Counted from the stretch's first letter, positions 1 through 10,950 are shown. The stretch is DNA of 64,000 bases from Myxococcota bacterium (GCA_963169045.1 CAUJDF010000028.1:186001-250000); one strand, 5' to 3'. Translations and numbers: made by a program. Notes: a model not told the origin generated them from the sequence alone.

Positions 1-293
1 CGCAACAGGCCCTCGCGCAAGGCGTCCTCGAGGCGGGTGCCGGTCTCGGCGAGCGCGCGCCGCTGCGCCGCCGCCTGCTGCGCGAGCATCTCGCGGACCT
101 GCGCGGTCTGCGGCGTCTCTTCGGGGAACGGCATCGCCTGCGGTTCGGCCGCCTGCAGGAGCGCCGGATCGACCTCGAACTTCATGGCGATGCGCGTGCG
201 CGCCGGCGTCGTCTTGGGGGGCAGTCGGATCGGCGTGCCGCCGCAGGCCACGAGCACGAGCGCGGCGGCGGCGGCGAAAATCAGGGCGCGCAC
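1..293 (-). CDS. Lipoprotein, 3' end outside window
   Basis: A GTG start at 293 opens a frame that runs off the left edge. The first ~20 residues form a signal peptide ending in a lipobox-like LVLVACGG, so an outer-membrane or periplasmic lipoprotein is expected. The visible part is rich in Gln, Glu and Arg after residue 60 and looks helical. The start overlaps the end of the gene before it by 13 bases, so it is the third member of a tightly packed leftward operon. No family is recognised. The GTG was chosen because it is the only start placing the lipobox at a normal distance. Confidence 0.7.
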   Translation of the reverse strand, partial: MRALIFAAAAALVLVACGGTPIRLPPKTTPARTRIAMKFEVDPALLQAAEPQAMPFPEETPQTAQVREMLAQQAAAQRRALAETGTRLEDALREGLL

Positions 294-1525
294 GGGGGCA
301 CCTCCCGGAGCTGGCGGGCGATCTCGGCGCGCCGCGCCTCGGGCAGCGGCGCGCACGGGGGTCCGTCGTAGATGCGGAAGCCGTCGTGGGCCACCCGGGC
401 GCCCGCCGGCAGACCTTCGAAGCGGTGCAGGCTGCGCGCGAGCCCGGACGGCACCCGACAGGGCGCGGCGGCCTTGCCGAGGGCGCCGAAGTCGCCGGCG
501 ACGACGAGGAAACGCTCCGCGTCGTGGCCGGGCACCGGCAGCGCCTCGAAGCCCGCCGGATCGCCGAGGGGCACCGGCGTGCCCGCCGGCACCGGGCCGG
601 CGTGCAGCAGCAGCGCCTCCCCGTCGCCGTACAGGTCGAACACGCGGACGTCGGCGGGCGCGTCGGACTGCAGCGTGACGTGCGTGCGCTGGCCGCCGCA
701 CAGGCCGCCGCCCGCCGCCCCCTGCACCGCGATGCGCAGCCCCGGATCGCTCGGCGGCCCGGCCGGGAACGCCGCGTCGACGTAGGGCGCGACCGCCGCC
801 GGGAAGACGACGGGCTCGCCGGCGCGCACGACCACGCCGCCGCCCTCGCGCACGCGGCCCTCGATGGCGAGCTCGAGCACGGGCAGCCCGCGCTCGCTGC
901 GCGGCGTGAGCGTGCCGCTGACGACGATCGTCCAGCCGGCGGGGACGCTGCGGCCGTCCCAGCCGGCGGGCGGATCGGTCATCGCGACGCCCGCCTCCTG
1001 GAGCGCGCGCAGCAGGCGCGGCATGAGCCAGCGCACGCGCGTCCCGCCCGGCGCGCCGGCGTCGTCGATGCGGCCGACCTGCCCCCGCGCGCCCTTCGGG
1101 AGGTCCCGCGCGACGGCGCGCGCGGCGCGGGCCAGCGCCAAGTCGAGCGCCTCGGTCGACAGCGCTTCGGCGCGCCACGCCTCGACCGCCGCCTGCTTGA
1201 CCACCGCCATCGCGCACGCGCGGCCGCCGCCCTCGCCCGTCTTCCACAGGCTGAACGACGCCTCGAGCGGACCGCAGTCGGCGCCGCACACCTTCGCGCG
1301 CAGCGCCTGCATCGCCTCGCGCCCCACGCGGTCGACGGCGCCGGGATCGCCGAAGCGCGTCTCCTGCAGGTAGCCGGTGGGCGGCACGAGGTGGCCGGCG
1401 CACGTCCAGGCGGCGGGATCGGCGGGCGGCGGCGCCGGCGGCGCGGCGGCCTCGGGCGCGGGCTTCGGCGGGGCGCCACACGCGGTCAGCGCGAGCGCGA
1501 GGGCGAGGCGCGCCTCAGGGCGCAC
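281..1525 (-). CDS. Lipoprotein with DUF4384-like C-terminal half
   Basis: A 414-residue protein with a GTG start, signal peptide and lipobox (LALTACG), followed by a Pro/Ala linker. The middle (about residues 90-250) has several Cys and an alternating alpha/beta look. The region around 270-350, with VTLQSDAPADVRVFDLYGDG, resembles DUF4384-type domains often found in secreted or kinase-associated proteins; this match is by eye only. The start overlaps the preceding gene by 11 bases and its end overlaps the next gene, so the three lipoproteins are probably co-transcribed and translationally coupled. Function unknown. Confidence 0.75.
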   Translation of the reverse strand: MRPEARLALALALTACGAPPKPAPEAAAPPAPPPADPAAWTCAGHLVPPTGYLQETRFGDPGAVDRVGREAMQALRAKVCGADCGPLEASFSLWKTGEGGGRACAMAVVKQAAVEAWRAEALSTEALDLALARAARAVARDLPKGARGQVGRIDDAGAPGGTRVRWLMPRLLRALQEAGVAMTDPPAGWDGRSVPAGWTIVVSGTLTPRSERGLPVLELAIEGRVREGGGVVVRAGEPVVFPAAVAPYVDAAFPAGPPSDPGLRIAVQGAAGGGLCGGQRTHVTLQSDAPADVRVFDLYGDGEALLLHAGPVPAGTPVPLGDPAGFEALPVPGHDAERFLVVAGDFGALGKAAAPCRVPSGLARSLHRFEGLPAGARVAHDGFRIYDGPPCAPLPEARRAEIARQLREVPPCAP

Positions 1526-2690
1526 GGCCGGCCTCGTCGAGCGCGCGCGCGTCCTCGGGCTTCAGGCGACCCTCGGCCTGGAGCTTCGCGCGGATGGCGG
1601 CGGCGGCGTCGCGCGTGGCGGCGTCGATCTCCGCGTTCGGGAAGAAGACCAGCACCTTGGACGTGAAGTGCGCCCCCTCGGGGGTGTCGATGCGCTCCGC
1701 CGGGCACCACTTCTCGGCGCGCACGCGCCGCGTCACCCCGGCGGCGGCCGTCTGCACGAGCGCCTCGTCCTCGAGGTAGCCCTGCAGCGCGTGGGACTTC
1801 GTCTTCGTCGACGCCGAGACCTGCTCGCCCAGGTAGCGGACCGCCTGGACCTGCGCGTTGCGGGCGGCGAGGTCGCGCGCCTGCGCCTCGCTCGCCGCCG
1901 GCGTCGAGACGCCGACGAAGTACTCGCCGTCGAGGCTCCGCGGCACCGCGTTCGCCCAGCCGCAGTCGCCGCCGGCGTCGGCGGCGGGCGCGGCGAGGCG
2001 CGCGGCCTGCGTGCGGAACGCGAAGTACACGTCCTCGAAGCGCGTCACCCGCTTCCAGGCGGCGCCCTGCTTGAACTCGAGGCCGCCCTCGACGCCGGCC
2101 AGCGGGTTCCGGCCGCCCGCCTTGGCCCCCGCCTCGTTGCCCGCGTACTGGAAGACCTCGCCCGTGCCGCGCAGCATCTCGCCGAGGAAGCGGTTCGAGC
2201 ACTGGTCGGGCGCCGCGCGGCAGCACTGGTCGAACGCGTCGGGGTCGGTGACGATGGCGCGCATCTTCGCGGTGAGCGTGTAGCGCACGCGCAGCGCGCT
2301 GCCCTTCCCGTACGCGGCCTCGACCGCGCCGCCCGGCCCCGACGGCAGCTGCTCGAAGCCGAGCGACGCGCTCACGCCCAGCGCGCTGTTGAGCGTCTCG
2401 TCGAAGCTCCCCGAGGCGGGCACCACCTCGGTCTTCACGTAGCGGCTGCAGCGCGTGGCGGCCGCCTGGTTCTCGTCGGTGGCCTCCCCCGCGAGCCCGT
2501 CGGGCAGGAAGCGTCCGAGGTACGGCGACGGATCGGCGTCGAACGACGCCCGCAGGAAGACCGACTGCGCGGGCGGCGTGAGGCGCACCGGTGTGTCGGA
2601 GGGGACGCCGTGGGCGTCGGTCTTCACGGGCCCGCCGCCGCAGGCGGTGGCCAGGAGCGCGAGGGGGAGGAGGCGCGCGGACGGGCGCAT
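1515..2690 (-). CDS. Cys-containing lipoprotein, LPP20-like C-terminal part
   Basis: A 391-residue lipoprotein: signal peptide with lipobox LLATACGGG. GGAGA lies about 7 nt before the ATG. The C-terminal third (FVGVSTPAASEAQARDLAAR and onward) resembles the LPP20 fold, in which an SxPxxSExxAR-type helix follows a beta strand; this is a pattern-level suggestion. Several Cys pairs (QCCRAAPDQC) could form disulfides in the periplasm. It is first in the overlapping lipoprotein operon running to position 1. Substrate or partner unknown. Confidence 0.75.
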   Translation of the reverse strand: MRPSARLLPLALLATACGGGPVKTDAHGVPSDTPVRLTPPAQSVFLRASFDADPSPYLGRFLPDGLAGEATDENQAAATRCSRYVKTEVVPASGSFDETLNSALGVSASLGFEQLPSGPGGAVEAAYGKGSALRVRYTLTAKMRAIVTDPDAFDQCCRAAPDQCSNRFLGEMLRGTGEVFQYAGNEAGAKAGGRNPLAGVEGGLEFKQGAAWKRVTRFEDVYFAFRTQAARLAAPAADAGGDCGWANAVPRSLDGEYFVGVSTPAASEAQARDLAARNAQVQAVRYLGEQVSASTKTKSHALQGYLEDEALVQTAAAGVTRRVRAEKWCPAERIDTPEGAHFTSKVLVFFPNAEIDAATRDAAAAIRAKLQAEGRLKPEDARALDEAGRAP

Positions 2691-2773
2691 GGGAGGTCTC
2701 CGGGCAGCGTGTGTCTCGGCGTGCGACGTAACACGGCGGGGCGGGATTCACAATCCGCGTAGGCCGTTCGGCG

Positions 2774-4330
2774 TCAGCGCGGCCACAGGGCCTGCGCGCG
2801 CTGGACGAGGCGGACGAGCTCGTCCACGTCGCCGTCGCCCTCGGCGAAGTCGGAGATGAGATCGATGACCTCCTGGAAGCGCGCGCCGTCCGAGTGCCGG
2901 CTGTGGCGCAGGATCTCGGCGAACTCGGCGACGCCCAGCGCGAGGCGCATGCTGTTCGAGATCTCGCTCGCGCCGTCGCGGATGTCCGACACGAGCATGG
3001 GCCACTTCAGCTCCTTGCTCTCCATGTTGCCGGCGGACTTGTAGCGGATGCGCACCTCGGCCACGAGGTCCGTGGGCGCGTGCTCACCGTCGGCGAGGCG
3101 CATCTCGAGCAGGCCAGTGACCGAGTCGCCCGCGCCGAGGTCGCCGGCGTCCACGAAGTCGTTGGCGAAGTCCTCGTCGGCGATGACGCGGTTGTCGTAG
3201 CCCACGATGCGGTAGGCCTGCACGACCTTCGGGTTCAGGTGCACCTGCACCTTCATGTCGCGCGCGACCACCATGAGCGTGCCGACGACGTCCGTCGAGA
3301 GGACCCGCACCGCCTCGTCGAGCCGGTCGATGTGATAGTAGTTGCCGTCGCCGCGGTTCGTGAGCTCCTCCATGAAGGCATCGTCGACGCCCTCGCGGCC
3401 GAACAACAGACCGGTCAGCGTGATGCCTTCGTCGGCGAACTTCTCGACCAGCTGCACGAGCGGCTCGTCGGTGAGTCCCACGTTGAAGTCGCCGTCGGTG
3501 GCGAGGATGACGCGGTTGATGCCATCGGCCACGAAGGCGCCGCGCGCCAGATCGTAGGCCGCGCGGATGCCACCCTCGCCGTTCGTGCTGCCGCCGCTCG
3601 TGAGGCCGCGGATGGCCGCCTCGATCGTCGCGCGATCCGCCACCGGCGTCGGCGACAGGGCCACGCGCTCGATGCCGGCGTAGGTGACGATGCCGACGGT
3701 GTCGCGCTCGTCGAGCGAGCCGAGCAGCACGAGCATCGACTCCTGCAGCAGCGGCAGCTTGTCGGACTGGCCCATCGAGCCGGACACGTCGAGCAGGAAG
3801 ACGAGGTTCGCGGCGGGGCGGTCCTTCACGCCCACCGCGCCGCCCTGGATGCCGAGGCGCAGCATGTGCAGCCCCTCGCCGAACGGGCTCGGCGCGCCCT
3901 CGAAGAAGACCGAGAACGGGTCGGGCGAGCCGGCGTCCGGCGCGGGGTAACCGTAGTCGAAGTAGTTGACGAACTCCTCGACGCGCACGTCGCCCGGCAG
4001 CGGGAGCGCGCTCGCCAGCAGCTCGCCGCGCGTCCGGGTGTAGCTCGCGTGGTCCACGTCGACCGAGAAGGTCGCCTCGCTGTCTTCGCTCGCCTCGACC
4101 CAGTCGTTCTCGACGTACGTGCCGATGGGATCCGTGGCATCGCTCACCGGCACGCCCTTCTCGCCGTCGGGCGCGCCGTCGCTCGGGGTGGCGGGCGGCA
4201 CGGAGACCCCGTCCAGCGGGCTGCCGGCGTTGGGATTGAGGCTGGTGTGGAGCGGCGGCCCGCCGAGGTCGAGGTCGCACGCGGGCAGGGCGAGTGCCAG
4301 AACGGGCATGAGTGTCCGGACGAGACGCAT
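2774..4330 (-). CDS. YfbK-like von Willebrand factor A lipoprotein
   Basis: A 518-residue lipoprotein (lipobox LALPACD). It has the three-part architecture of the YfbK family: an N-terminal domain (FSVDVDHASYTRTR, EFVNYFDYGYP), a vWA domain with an intact MIDAS motif DVSGSMGQSDK at about residues 180-190, and a C-terminal DUF3520-type domain (KVQVHLNPKVVQAYRIVGYDNR). MIDAS domains bind divalent metal and usually mediate protein-protein contacts at the cell surface. A GGAG lies just before the ATG. The family is widespread in Gram-negative bacteria but its physiological role is not settled. Confidence 0.9.
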   Translation of the reverse strand: MRLVRTLMPVLALALPACDLDLGGPPLHTSLNPNAGSPLDGVSVPPATPSDGAPDGEKGVPVSDATDPIGTYVENDWVEASEDSEATFSVDVDHASYTRTRGELLASALPLPGDVRVEEFVNYFDYGYPAPDAGSPDPFSVFFEGAPSPFGEGLHMLRLGIQGGAVGVKDRPAANLVFLLDVSGSMGQSDKLPLLQESMLVLLGSLDERDTVGIVTYAGIERVALSPTPVADRATIEAAIRGLTSGGSTNGEGGIRAAYDLARGAFVADGINRVILATDGDFNVGLTDEPLVQLVEKFADEGITLTGLLFGREGVDDAFMEELTNRGDGNYYHIDRLDEAVRVLSTDVVGTLMVVARDMKVQVHLNPKVVQAYRIVGYDNRVIADEDFANDFVDAGDLGAGDSVTGLLEMRLADGEHAPTDLVAEVRIRYKSAGNMESKELKWPMLVSDIRDGASEISNSMRLALGVAEFAEILRHSRHSDGARFQEVIDLISDFAEGDGDVDELVRLVQRAQALWPR

Positions 4331-4462
4331 GAATGACTCCGTTGTGTTCGGCCGCAGCCGTCGAGGTGCACTCGTACCGACGCGGCCCTCGCGAGTTCAT
4401 TCACGATTTCGTCGAAGCGCGCGCGGCGCGGGCCACCGCGCCCATCGCTCAGCGCCGACCCG

Positions 4463-5203
4463 TCAGCGGATCACGGGGAAGCGGAAGGCCTTCACGCGCC
4501 GCGCCCAGTAATCGGTGATGCCATTGCGGTCGGTCTCGAGCGTCCAGCCGTGGGACGACGGATTGCCCATCACGCCGGCGTACCCGGCGTTCTCGGGGAT
4601 CGTGTACTGGCCGATCACCAGGTTCCCGAGGAGATCGCGGCTCTTGCACCGGTCGCGGCCGTCTTCGCGGTCGATCGACCACCCGGCGTCGCACACGGCG
4701 CGCTTCGGCAGCTCCTCGCAGCGGATGCCGAGGAGGCGATCGCTCCGGCTCTCGATTGCCTTGCGCTCGTAGCCCGACGGGCAGACGACGCCCTTCGACG
4801 CGTCGCCGAGGTAGGGCGGCATCTTCTCGGGGAAGGCGAACGACGCCTCGGTCGAGACGAACTTGTCGGGTCCCGTCGGGTTCACGACGCGGCGGAACGT
4901 GCGGGCCGGCGGGTCGACGCCGGGCACCGGCGGGCGCATCACCGACGGCCGGGTCTCGCCGGTCACGACGGCGAGGCACTGGTCGACGCCGCGCGAGTCC
5001 ATGGTGATGTTGCCGTTCACGCCGCGTCCGAAGACGACGGGCGAACAGATGGACTCGAGCTCCGCGAAGCGCTTGCAGCGCAGGGCGCCGCGCGAGATCT
5101 CGGCCTGCGTGCCGTCGGGGCAGCGCACCCCGTCGCGCTCGGTGGCCTGGGCGGCGGTGGTCAGCGTTCCGAAGGCGAGCAGCGCGGTGATGATCCGGTT
5201 CAT
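4463..5203 (-). CDS. Secreted Cys-rich hypothetical protein
   Basis: A 246-residue protein with a cleavable signal peptide (AFGTLTTAAQA) and about ten Cys spread through short CPDG, CPSG and CDAG motifs. A Cys-Pro-X-Gly pattern recurs at about residues 28, 130 and 170, suggesting three degenerate small disulfide-bonded repeats. AAAGGACA precedes the ATG. Family not recognised; probably extracytoplasmic. Confidence 0.7.
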   Translation of the reverse strand: MNRIITALLAFGTLTTAAQATERDGVRCPDGTQAEISRGALRCKRFAELESICSPVVFGRGVNGNITMDSRGVDQCLAVVTGETRPSVMRPPVPGVDPPARTFRRVVNPTGPDKFVSTEASFAFPEKMPPYLGDASKGVVCPSGYERKAIESRSDRLLGIRCEELPKRAVCDAGWSIDREDGRDRCKSRDLLGNLVIGQYTIPENAGYAGVMGNPSSHGWTLETDRNGITDYWARRVKAFRFPVIR

Positions 5204-5309
5204 GTCCCTGTCCTTTCGTGTGTTGGTTCGTTCGTCGGTCTCGGAACGGGGAGATTGCGAAGGGCATGCCAGCGACGGAGCGCGGTGCCACCGTGCCCGC
5301 CGGAGACAT

Positions 5310-5351
5310 GAAACGTTCCATGTGTGTTCGGTGGAACGTTCCGCGTATCCT
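5310..5351 (+). promoter_or_regulatory. Promoter and double GAAC/GTTC operator of the FHA/sigma-54 activator gene
   Basis: Two near-perfect palindromes, GAAACGTTCC (5310-5319) and GGAACGTTCC (5333-5342), have AACGTT cores 23 bp apart centre to centre. The second lies directly before TATCCT (5346-5351), which is 7 nt from the ATG at 5359. That spacing fits a -10 hexamer of a leaderless promoter, with the proximal palindrome lying in the -35/-10 spacer. The stretch GTGTTCGGTGGAACGTTC (5324-5341) recurs with two mismatches before the kinase gene at 10887, so one regulator probably controls both. Operator in the spacer suggests repression or MerR-like activation. Confidence 0.6.
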
Positions 5352-5358
5352 GCCGCGC

Positions 5359-6679
<1,321 letters not shown>

Positions 6680-6693
<14 letters not shown>

Positions 6694-7570
6694 CGACCAG
6701 GCCGCCCTCGCCGACCGCGAACAGGCGGCCGCCCGGGCTCTCCGTGACGTCGAGGAGCGCGCGCCCTTCGGCGCCGTCGACGTCGATCTCGGCGGTCGCC
6801 TCCGGCGTGACCTGGACGACGACGCGCCCGACCGCGACCACGTCGCCGTCGGCCCGCAGCGCGAGCCCGTGGAGCGCCGCGTCGAACGACGCGATCGTCT
6901 CAAGCCCGGACGCGCCGCCGCCGAGGACGACCGACCCGGCCCCGCGCCGACCCAGCACGCGCACGACCTCGCCGCGGCCGTGCACGTCGAGGAAGGCCCC
7001 GTCGTCGGCGGCGATCGGACGCCACGCCGCGCCGTCGAAGCGCTGGACCGCCGCGCCGACGGCCCACGCGACGTCGGCGCGGTCCGTCCACGTCGCGGCG
7101 AGCGCGGGGCCCGCGTCGAGGTGGCGCGCCCAGCCGCCCTCGCCGCGCCGCAGCACCGATCCGTCGGCGGCGACGGCCCACACCTCCGCCTCGCTGCTGC
7201 CGCACACGCCGGTCAGGTCGACGTCGACGCCCGAGTCCTCGGCCACGAAGCGCGCGCCGTCGAACGAGAGGATCGTCCCGCGGCGGCCCACGGCCCACAC
7301 CCGCTGCACGCCGCTGCCCCAGATGGCGAGCAGGTCCTCGCCGGTCGGGGTCTCGACGCGTCGCCACGTCGCGCCGTCGAATCGCAGGACGATGCCGGCG
7401 TCGCCGGCGGCCCACGCCGTGGCGGGACCCGCCCAGACGCCGCGGAGCGTCTCGGTCGTCGGGGCCGGCATGGCCGTCAGGGCGAGCGCCCCGTCGGCGG
7501 TGGTGTCGCCGGCGGGCGCGTCGCCGCAGCCGGCGGCGAGGAGGGTGAACAGCAGGGCTCGTGTGCGCAT
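6680..7570 (-). CDS. Beta-propeller-like lipoprotein
   Basis: A 296-residue protein with signal peptide and lipobox (LFTLLAAGCGD). The body is made of about six repeats of the type W(A/V)VGxxGxxxxFDGxxW, as in the WD/YVTN-like propellers of many myxobacterial secreted proteins (GVWAGPATAWAAGDAGIVLR, AIWGSGVQRVWAVGRRGTIL). The ATG at 7570 gives the signal peptide. It lies between the FHA activator and the kinase, 32 bases downstream of the kinase stop on the same strand, so it may be read through from that gene. It could be a sensor or scaffold at the envelope; no enzyme motif is seen. Confidence 0.75.
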
Positions 7571-7602
7571 GGGGTCAGGCCTCAGCACCAGTCGTGCCAG
7601 GA

Positions 7603-10600
7603 TCAGGGGGCGGCGATCGCGCGGAGCAGCGCCGCGCACTCGCCTCGTCCGGCGTCCTCCGCGCCCGCCGCCGCGCGCGCCGCCGACTGCCGGACGTCGC
7701 GGTCGTCGAGGCCGGTCGCCGCGAGGCCGGCGAGCGCCGCCGCGGCCCGGGCGCTCGCGTCGTCGAAGTCGCCGAGCGCGACCGCGGCCTCGGCGAGGAA
7801 GACCTCCGCGGCGGCCACATACGGGGCGCGGTGCTGGGCGCGCAGCGCCTCGAGGCAGGCGTAGAGCGTCGTGCGCGCCTCGGCGGCCCGCCCCTGGGCG
7901 AGCGCCGCTAGGGCGAGGTTGACCTCGGCGAACACCGCGTCGCCCGAGCCGCTGGCGAGGTGGTGGGCCACCACCCTGCGGTAGAGCTGCTCCGCGCGGG
8001 CGAAGTCGCCGCCGGCGCGGGCCAGCTCGCCCAGCTCGTTGTCCGCTTCGGCGAGGCCCCACGCGGCGCCGAGCCGCGCGAACGCCTCGCGCGCCGCCTC
8101 GGCGAACGCTCGTGCGGGCGCGAGCTCGCCGCGCTGCCGCGCCACCACGCCGCGGTTCAGCGTGCAGGCCGCCGCCCAGACGGGCTCGCCACGGGCCGCG
8201 TGCGACGCGGCGGCGGCGACGAAGTCGGCGTCGGCGAGGTCCAGCGCGCCGGCGTGCAGGTGCCACAGGCCGCGGAGCCGCAGCGCGTGGGCGGCCTCCG
8301 CAGTGCCCGCGGCGTCCGTCGCGCGCTCGATCAGCGAAGGCGTGGCCGCATCGCCGAGGTTCCAGGCGGCGCGCGCGCGGAGGAGCCGGGCGGCGGGGAG
8401 CACGTGGCCGTCGGTCGCCTCGAGCGCCGCGCGCTCGGCCTCGGCGGCGGCATCGGCGGCGGCGGCGAACTCCCCTCGCAGTCGCGCCGCCTGCGCCTCG
8501 ACGAGGTGCAGCCTCGCCGCCAGGCGCGGCGACAGGACGTCGGACGCGGCCCGGGCCCGCGCGAGCAGGTCGACGATCACCGCGGAGAGCCGAGGCTCGC
8601 CGCGCGCGACGGCCTGCTCCGCGCCGCCGAGGAGCGCCTCGAGCGCCGGCCCCGGCTCGCCCGCTTCGAGCGCCAGGCGTCCGATCTGCCACGCCGGGCC
8701 GCCGTCCGCCCGGAACGCCGCGCCGAGCAGGCGGCACGCCGGAGCGAGGCCCCTCGCCTGCACGAGCGCGCGACGCGCGGCCTCGGCCACGTCGGGCTCG
8801 GCGCACCGCAATCGAGGCCGGTGGTCGTCGTCGAGCTCGATGTCGGCCAGCCGCGCGCGCCGGAGCGCCACCGCCGCCGCGTCCCCCGCCCCGGGCCACC
8901 CCAGCGCGTCGAGGGCCGCCGCCAGCACGGGGAGCGGCGACGCGGCCTCGGCGAGCGCGAGCAGGCCCAGCAGGTCGCGGGCGGCCGGCGCCAGGCATTC
9001 GAGCGCGTCGTCCGCGCGCGGACGCGCGCCCCGCGCCGCGGCGCCGCCCACGATCCGCGCGCGGCAGGCGTCGAGCGCGCGCCCGGGGTTGCCGTCGGCC
9101 ACCTGCTCGACCGCGGCCGCGGCGACACCGGTGAGCTCGCCGTACGTGCGGACGAGCCACGACATCTCGGCGGGCTCGAGGCGGGACAGCGGAAGGCGCC
9201 GGAGCTCGACGGCGGCGGCGAGCCGCTCGATCGCCCGTCCCGTGGGCTGCGCCGGCGTCGTCGCCGCGTCGGCCGCCGCGAACACGCAGAGCACCGCCGG
9301 CGCCTCGGCGTTGGCAAGCAGGAAGCGGAGCGACTCGAGCGCGCCCGGCGCGTGGTGCACGTCGTCGAGCGCGAGCACCAGGGGCCGATCGCGCGCGAGC
9401 AGGCGGAGCAGGGCGCGCACGGTGGCGAACCGCTCGGACACGCTGCGGAAGGCGCCCGTCGTCTCCGTCACGCCCGCCGCCGGGTCGTCGACCAGCGCCG
9501 ACAGCCCCGGCCGCAGCGCGAGCGCGTCGGCGCCACGGGCGAGCAGGGCGGCGTGGAGCTGCCGCCGTCGCTCGGGACCTGTCGCCCCGCCGAGGTGGAG
9601 CAGCCGCACGACGAGGCGCGACGACAGATCGAAGCTGCCGTCGCCCGGCTGGAAGACGAGCCGCACGGCGCGGGCGGCCCCGGTCTCGTGCGCGCGGGCG
9701 GCGAAGGCGGCGAGCAGCCGCGACCGGCCGAGCCCCGGCGCGCCCTCGAGCTGCACGAGCAGGGGGCGCCCCGTCCCGGCGACCTCGGTGAGCGCCGACC
9801 AGAGCGCGGCGCGTTCGGGGCGGCGTCCGACCATCCGCGGCGTGCGGAGCGCCGGCAGGCCGCGCGACGGCCCCTCGGCCACCGGCGCGCCGTCCGGCCG
9901 CTCGGGCCAGTCCGTCCGGAGAGGCGGGGCGAGCGCCGGCGGCGCCGCCTCGTCGACCGGCTCGTGCGCGATGGCGTCGATGGGCTCGAGATCCAGGTCG
10001 GTGGCGTCGAGCGTGCGGGTGAGGTCGGCGCCTGTGGGGGACGTCCGTGTCCCGCACGCGCCCGGCACCGGCGGGCCGAGGCGCTCGAGGGCGTACAGCG
10101 CGTCCGCCGCGCCTTCGAAGCGGCCGTGGGGCGTCTTGCCGAGCAGCCGGCGCACCCACGCGGCGAAGCCCGCCGGCACGTCGAACGGCGCGACGAGCGG
10201 CGGGGGCGGCGCGCTGAGATGGAGCTGGGCGAAGCCCGAGACGGCGGGATGATCGAACGGCGGCGCTCCCGTGCACAGCCAGTGCGCGAGGCAGCCCAGC
10301 GCGTACAGGTCGGTCCAGGGCCCGAGCGGCCCGACCGAAGGCAGGAACTGCTCGGGCGCCATGTACGGCGGCGTGCCGGCGAAGCCTTCGACGGCGGCGT
10401 CGATCGGCCGCGCGAGCCCGAAGTCGGAGAGCGCGATGCGCCGCGGCCCGTCCGGCGCGTCGCGGAACACGAGCAGGTTCCGCGGCTTGAGGTCGAGGTG
10501 GACCAGCTCGGCGGCGTGGGCGTGCGCCAGGCCGGCGAGCGTCGCGCCGAGCACGTCGAAGACGTCCGCAAACCGCTCGGGCGGCGGCTCGTCCGCGAGC

Positions 10601-10887
10601 GTCCCCGCCGCCAGCGGCATCACGAGGTAGGGCTCGCCCTCATCGGTGACGCCGTAATCGAGGAGCGCGACGACGTGGGGGTGGTCGAGCGAGGCGACAC
10701 AGCGGGCCTCGTGCTCGAACGACAGCCGCCATGCGGCGCGCCCGCTGTGTCCCGGGAGCAGCCGCTTGATCGCCACCGGCATGCCCGACGCGCGCCAGAT
10801 GCCGCGGAACACCGCGCCGCCGCCGCCCTCGGCCAGCGGGCCCAGCACGTCGGCGGTCGGCAGGCGCGCCAGCGGAGCTCCGGACAT
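7603..10887 (-). CDS. Large Ser/Thr protein kinase with AAA ATPase and TPR-like helical repeats
   Basis: A 1094-residue protein. Residues 1-~265 are a Hanks-type kinase: glycine loop EGGGGAVFRG, VAIK lysine K41, catalytic loop HLDLKPRN (Leu for the Arg of HRD), DFG ~155-157, APE ~177-179. From ~355 there is a MalT/AAA_16-type ATPase with P-loop GAPGLGRSR (Arg for the expected Lys) and Walker B LVLALDDVHH. The C-terminal ~550 residues are Ala-rich helical repeats of TPR type. This kinase-ATPase-TPR layout is typical of myxobacterial signalling proteins. The ATG at 10887 lies exactly 7 nt after a TATGCT box; an in-frame ATG at 10899 lies inside the promoter. Confidence 0.9.
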   Translation of the reverse strand: MSGAPLARLPTADVLGPLAEGGGGAVFRGIWRASGMPVAIKRLLPGHSGRAAWRLSFEHEARCVASLDHPHVVALLDYGVTDEGEPYLVMPLAAGTLADEPPPERFADVFDVLGATLAGLAHAHAAELVHLDLKPRNLLVFRDAPDGPRRIALSDFGLARPIDAAVEGFAGTPPYMAPEQFLPSVGPLGPWTDLYALGCLAHWLCTGAPPFDHPAVSGFAQLHLSAPPPPLVAPFDVPAGFAAWVRRLLGKTPHGRFEGAADALYALERLGPPVPGACGTRTSPTGADLTRTLDATDLDLEPIDAIAHEPVDEAAPPALAPPLRTDWPERPDGAPVAEGPSRGLPALRTPRMVGRRPERAALWSALTEVAGTGRPLLVQLEGAPGLGRSRLLAAFAARAHETGAARAVRLVFQPGDGSFDLSSRLVVRLLHLGGATGPERRRQLHAALLARGADALALRPGLSALVDDPAAGVTETTGAFRSVSERFATVRALLRLLARDRPLVLALDDVHHAPGALESLRFLLANAEAPAVLCVFAAADAATTPAQPTGRAIERLAAAVELRRLPLSRLEPAEMSWLVRTYGELTGVAAAAVEQVADGNPGRALDACRARIVGGAAARGARPRADDALECLAPAARDLLGLLALAEAASPLPVLAAALDALGWPGAGDAAAVALRRARLADIELDDDHRPRLRCAEPDVAEAARRALVQARGLAPACRLLGAAFRADGGPAWQIGRLALEAGEPGPALEALLGGAEQAVARGEPRLSAVIVDLLARARAASDVLSPRLAARLHLVEAQAARLRGEFAAAADAAAEAERAALEATDGHVLPAARLLRARAAWNLGDAATPSLIERATDAAGTAEAAHALRLRGLWHLHAGALDLADADFVAAAASHAARGEPVWAAACTLNRGVVARQRGELAPARAFAEAAREAFARLGAAWGLAEADNELGELARAGGDFARAEQLYRRVVAHHLASGSGDAVFAEVNLALAALAQGRAAEARTTLYACLEALRAQHRAPYVAAAEVFLAEAAVALGDFDDASARAAAALAGLAATGLDDRDVRQSAARAAAGAEDAGRGECAALLRAIAAP

Positions 10888-10894
10888 CGGGCGC

Positions 10895-10950
10895 AGCATA
10901 CACGGGCGAACGTTCCATGGAACACCGGCGGCGCGACCACGGAACGTTCC
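10895..10950 (-). promoter_or_regulatory. Promoter and operator module of the kinase gene
   Basis: Read on the minus strand, GGAACGTTCC (10950-10941) is followed by GTGTTCCATGGAACGTTC (10925-10908) and then TATGCT (10900-10895), 7 nt from the ATG at 10887. The middle block matches the one before the FHA/sigma-54 gene at 16 of 18 positions. AACGTT cores are 34 bp apart here and 23 bp there, a difference of one helical turn. GTTCCATGGAAC (10912-10923) is itself a perfect 12-bp palindrome overlapping the proximal site. Confidence 0.6.

Noticed and set aside
386-2762. Long Arg/Ala-rich frames on the plus strand across the first lipoprotein operon
   Set aside because: They oppose genes with lipoboxes and overlapping starts; composition is typical of shadow frames.
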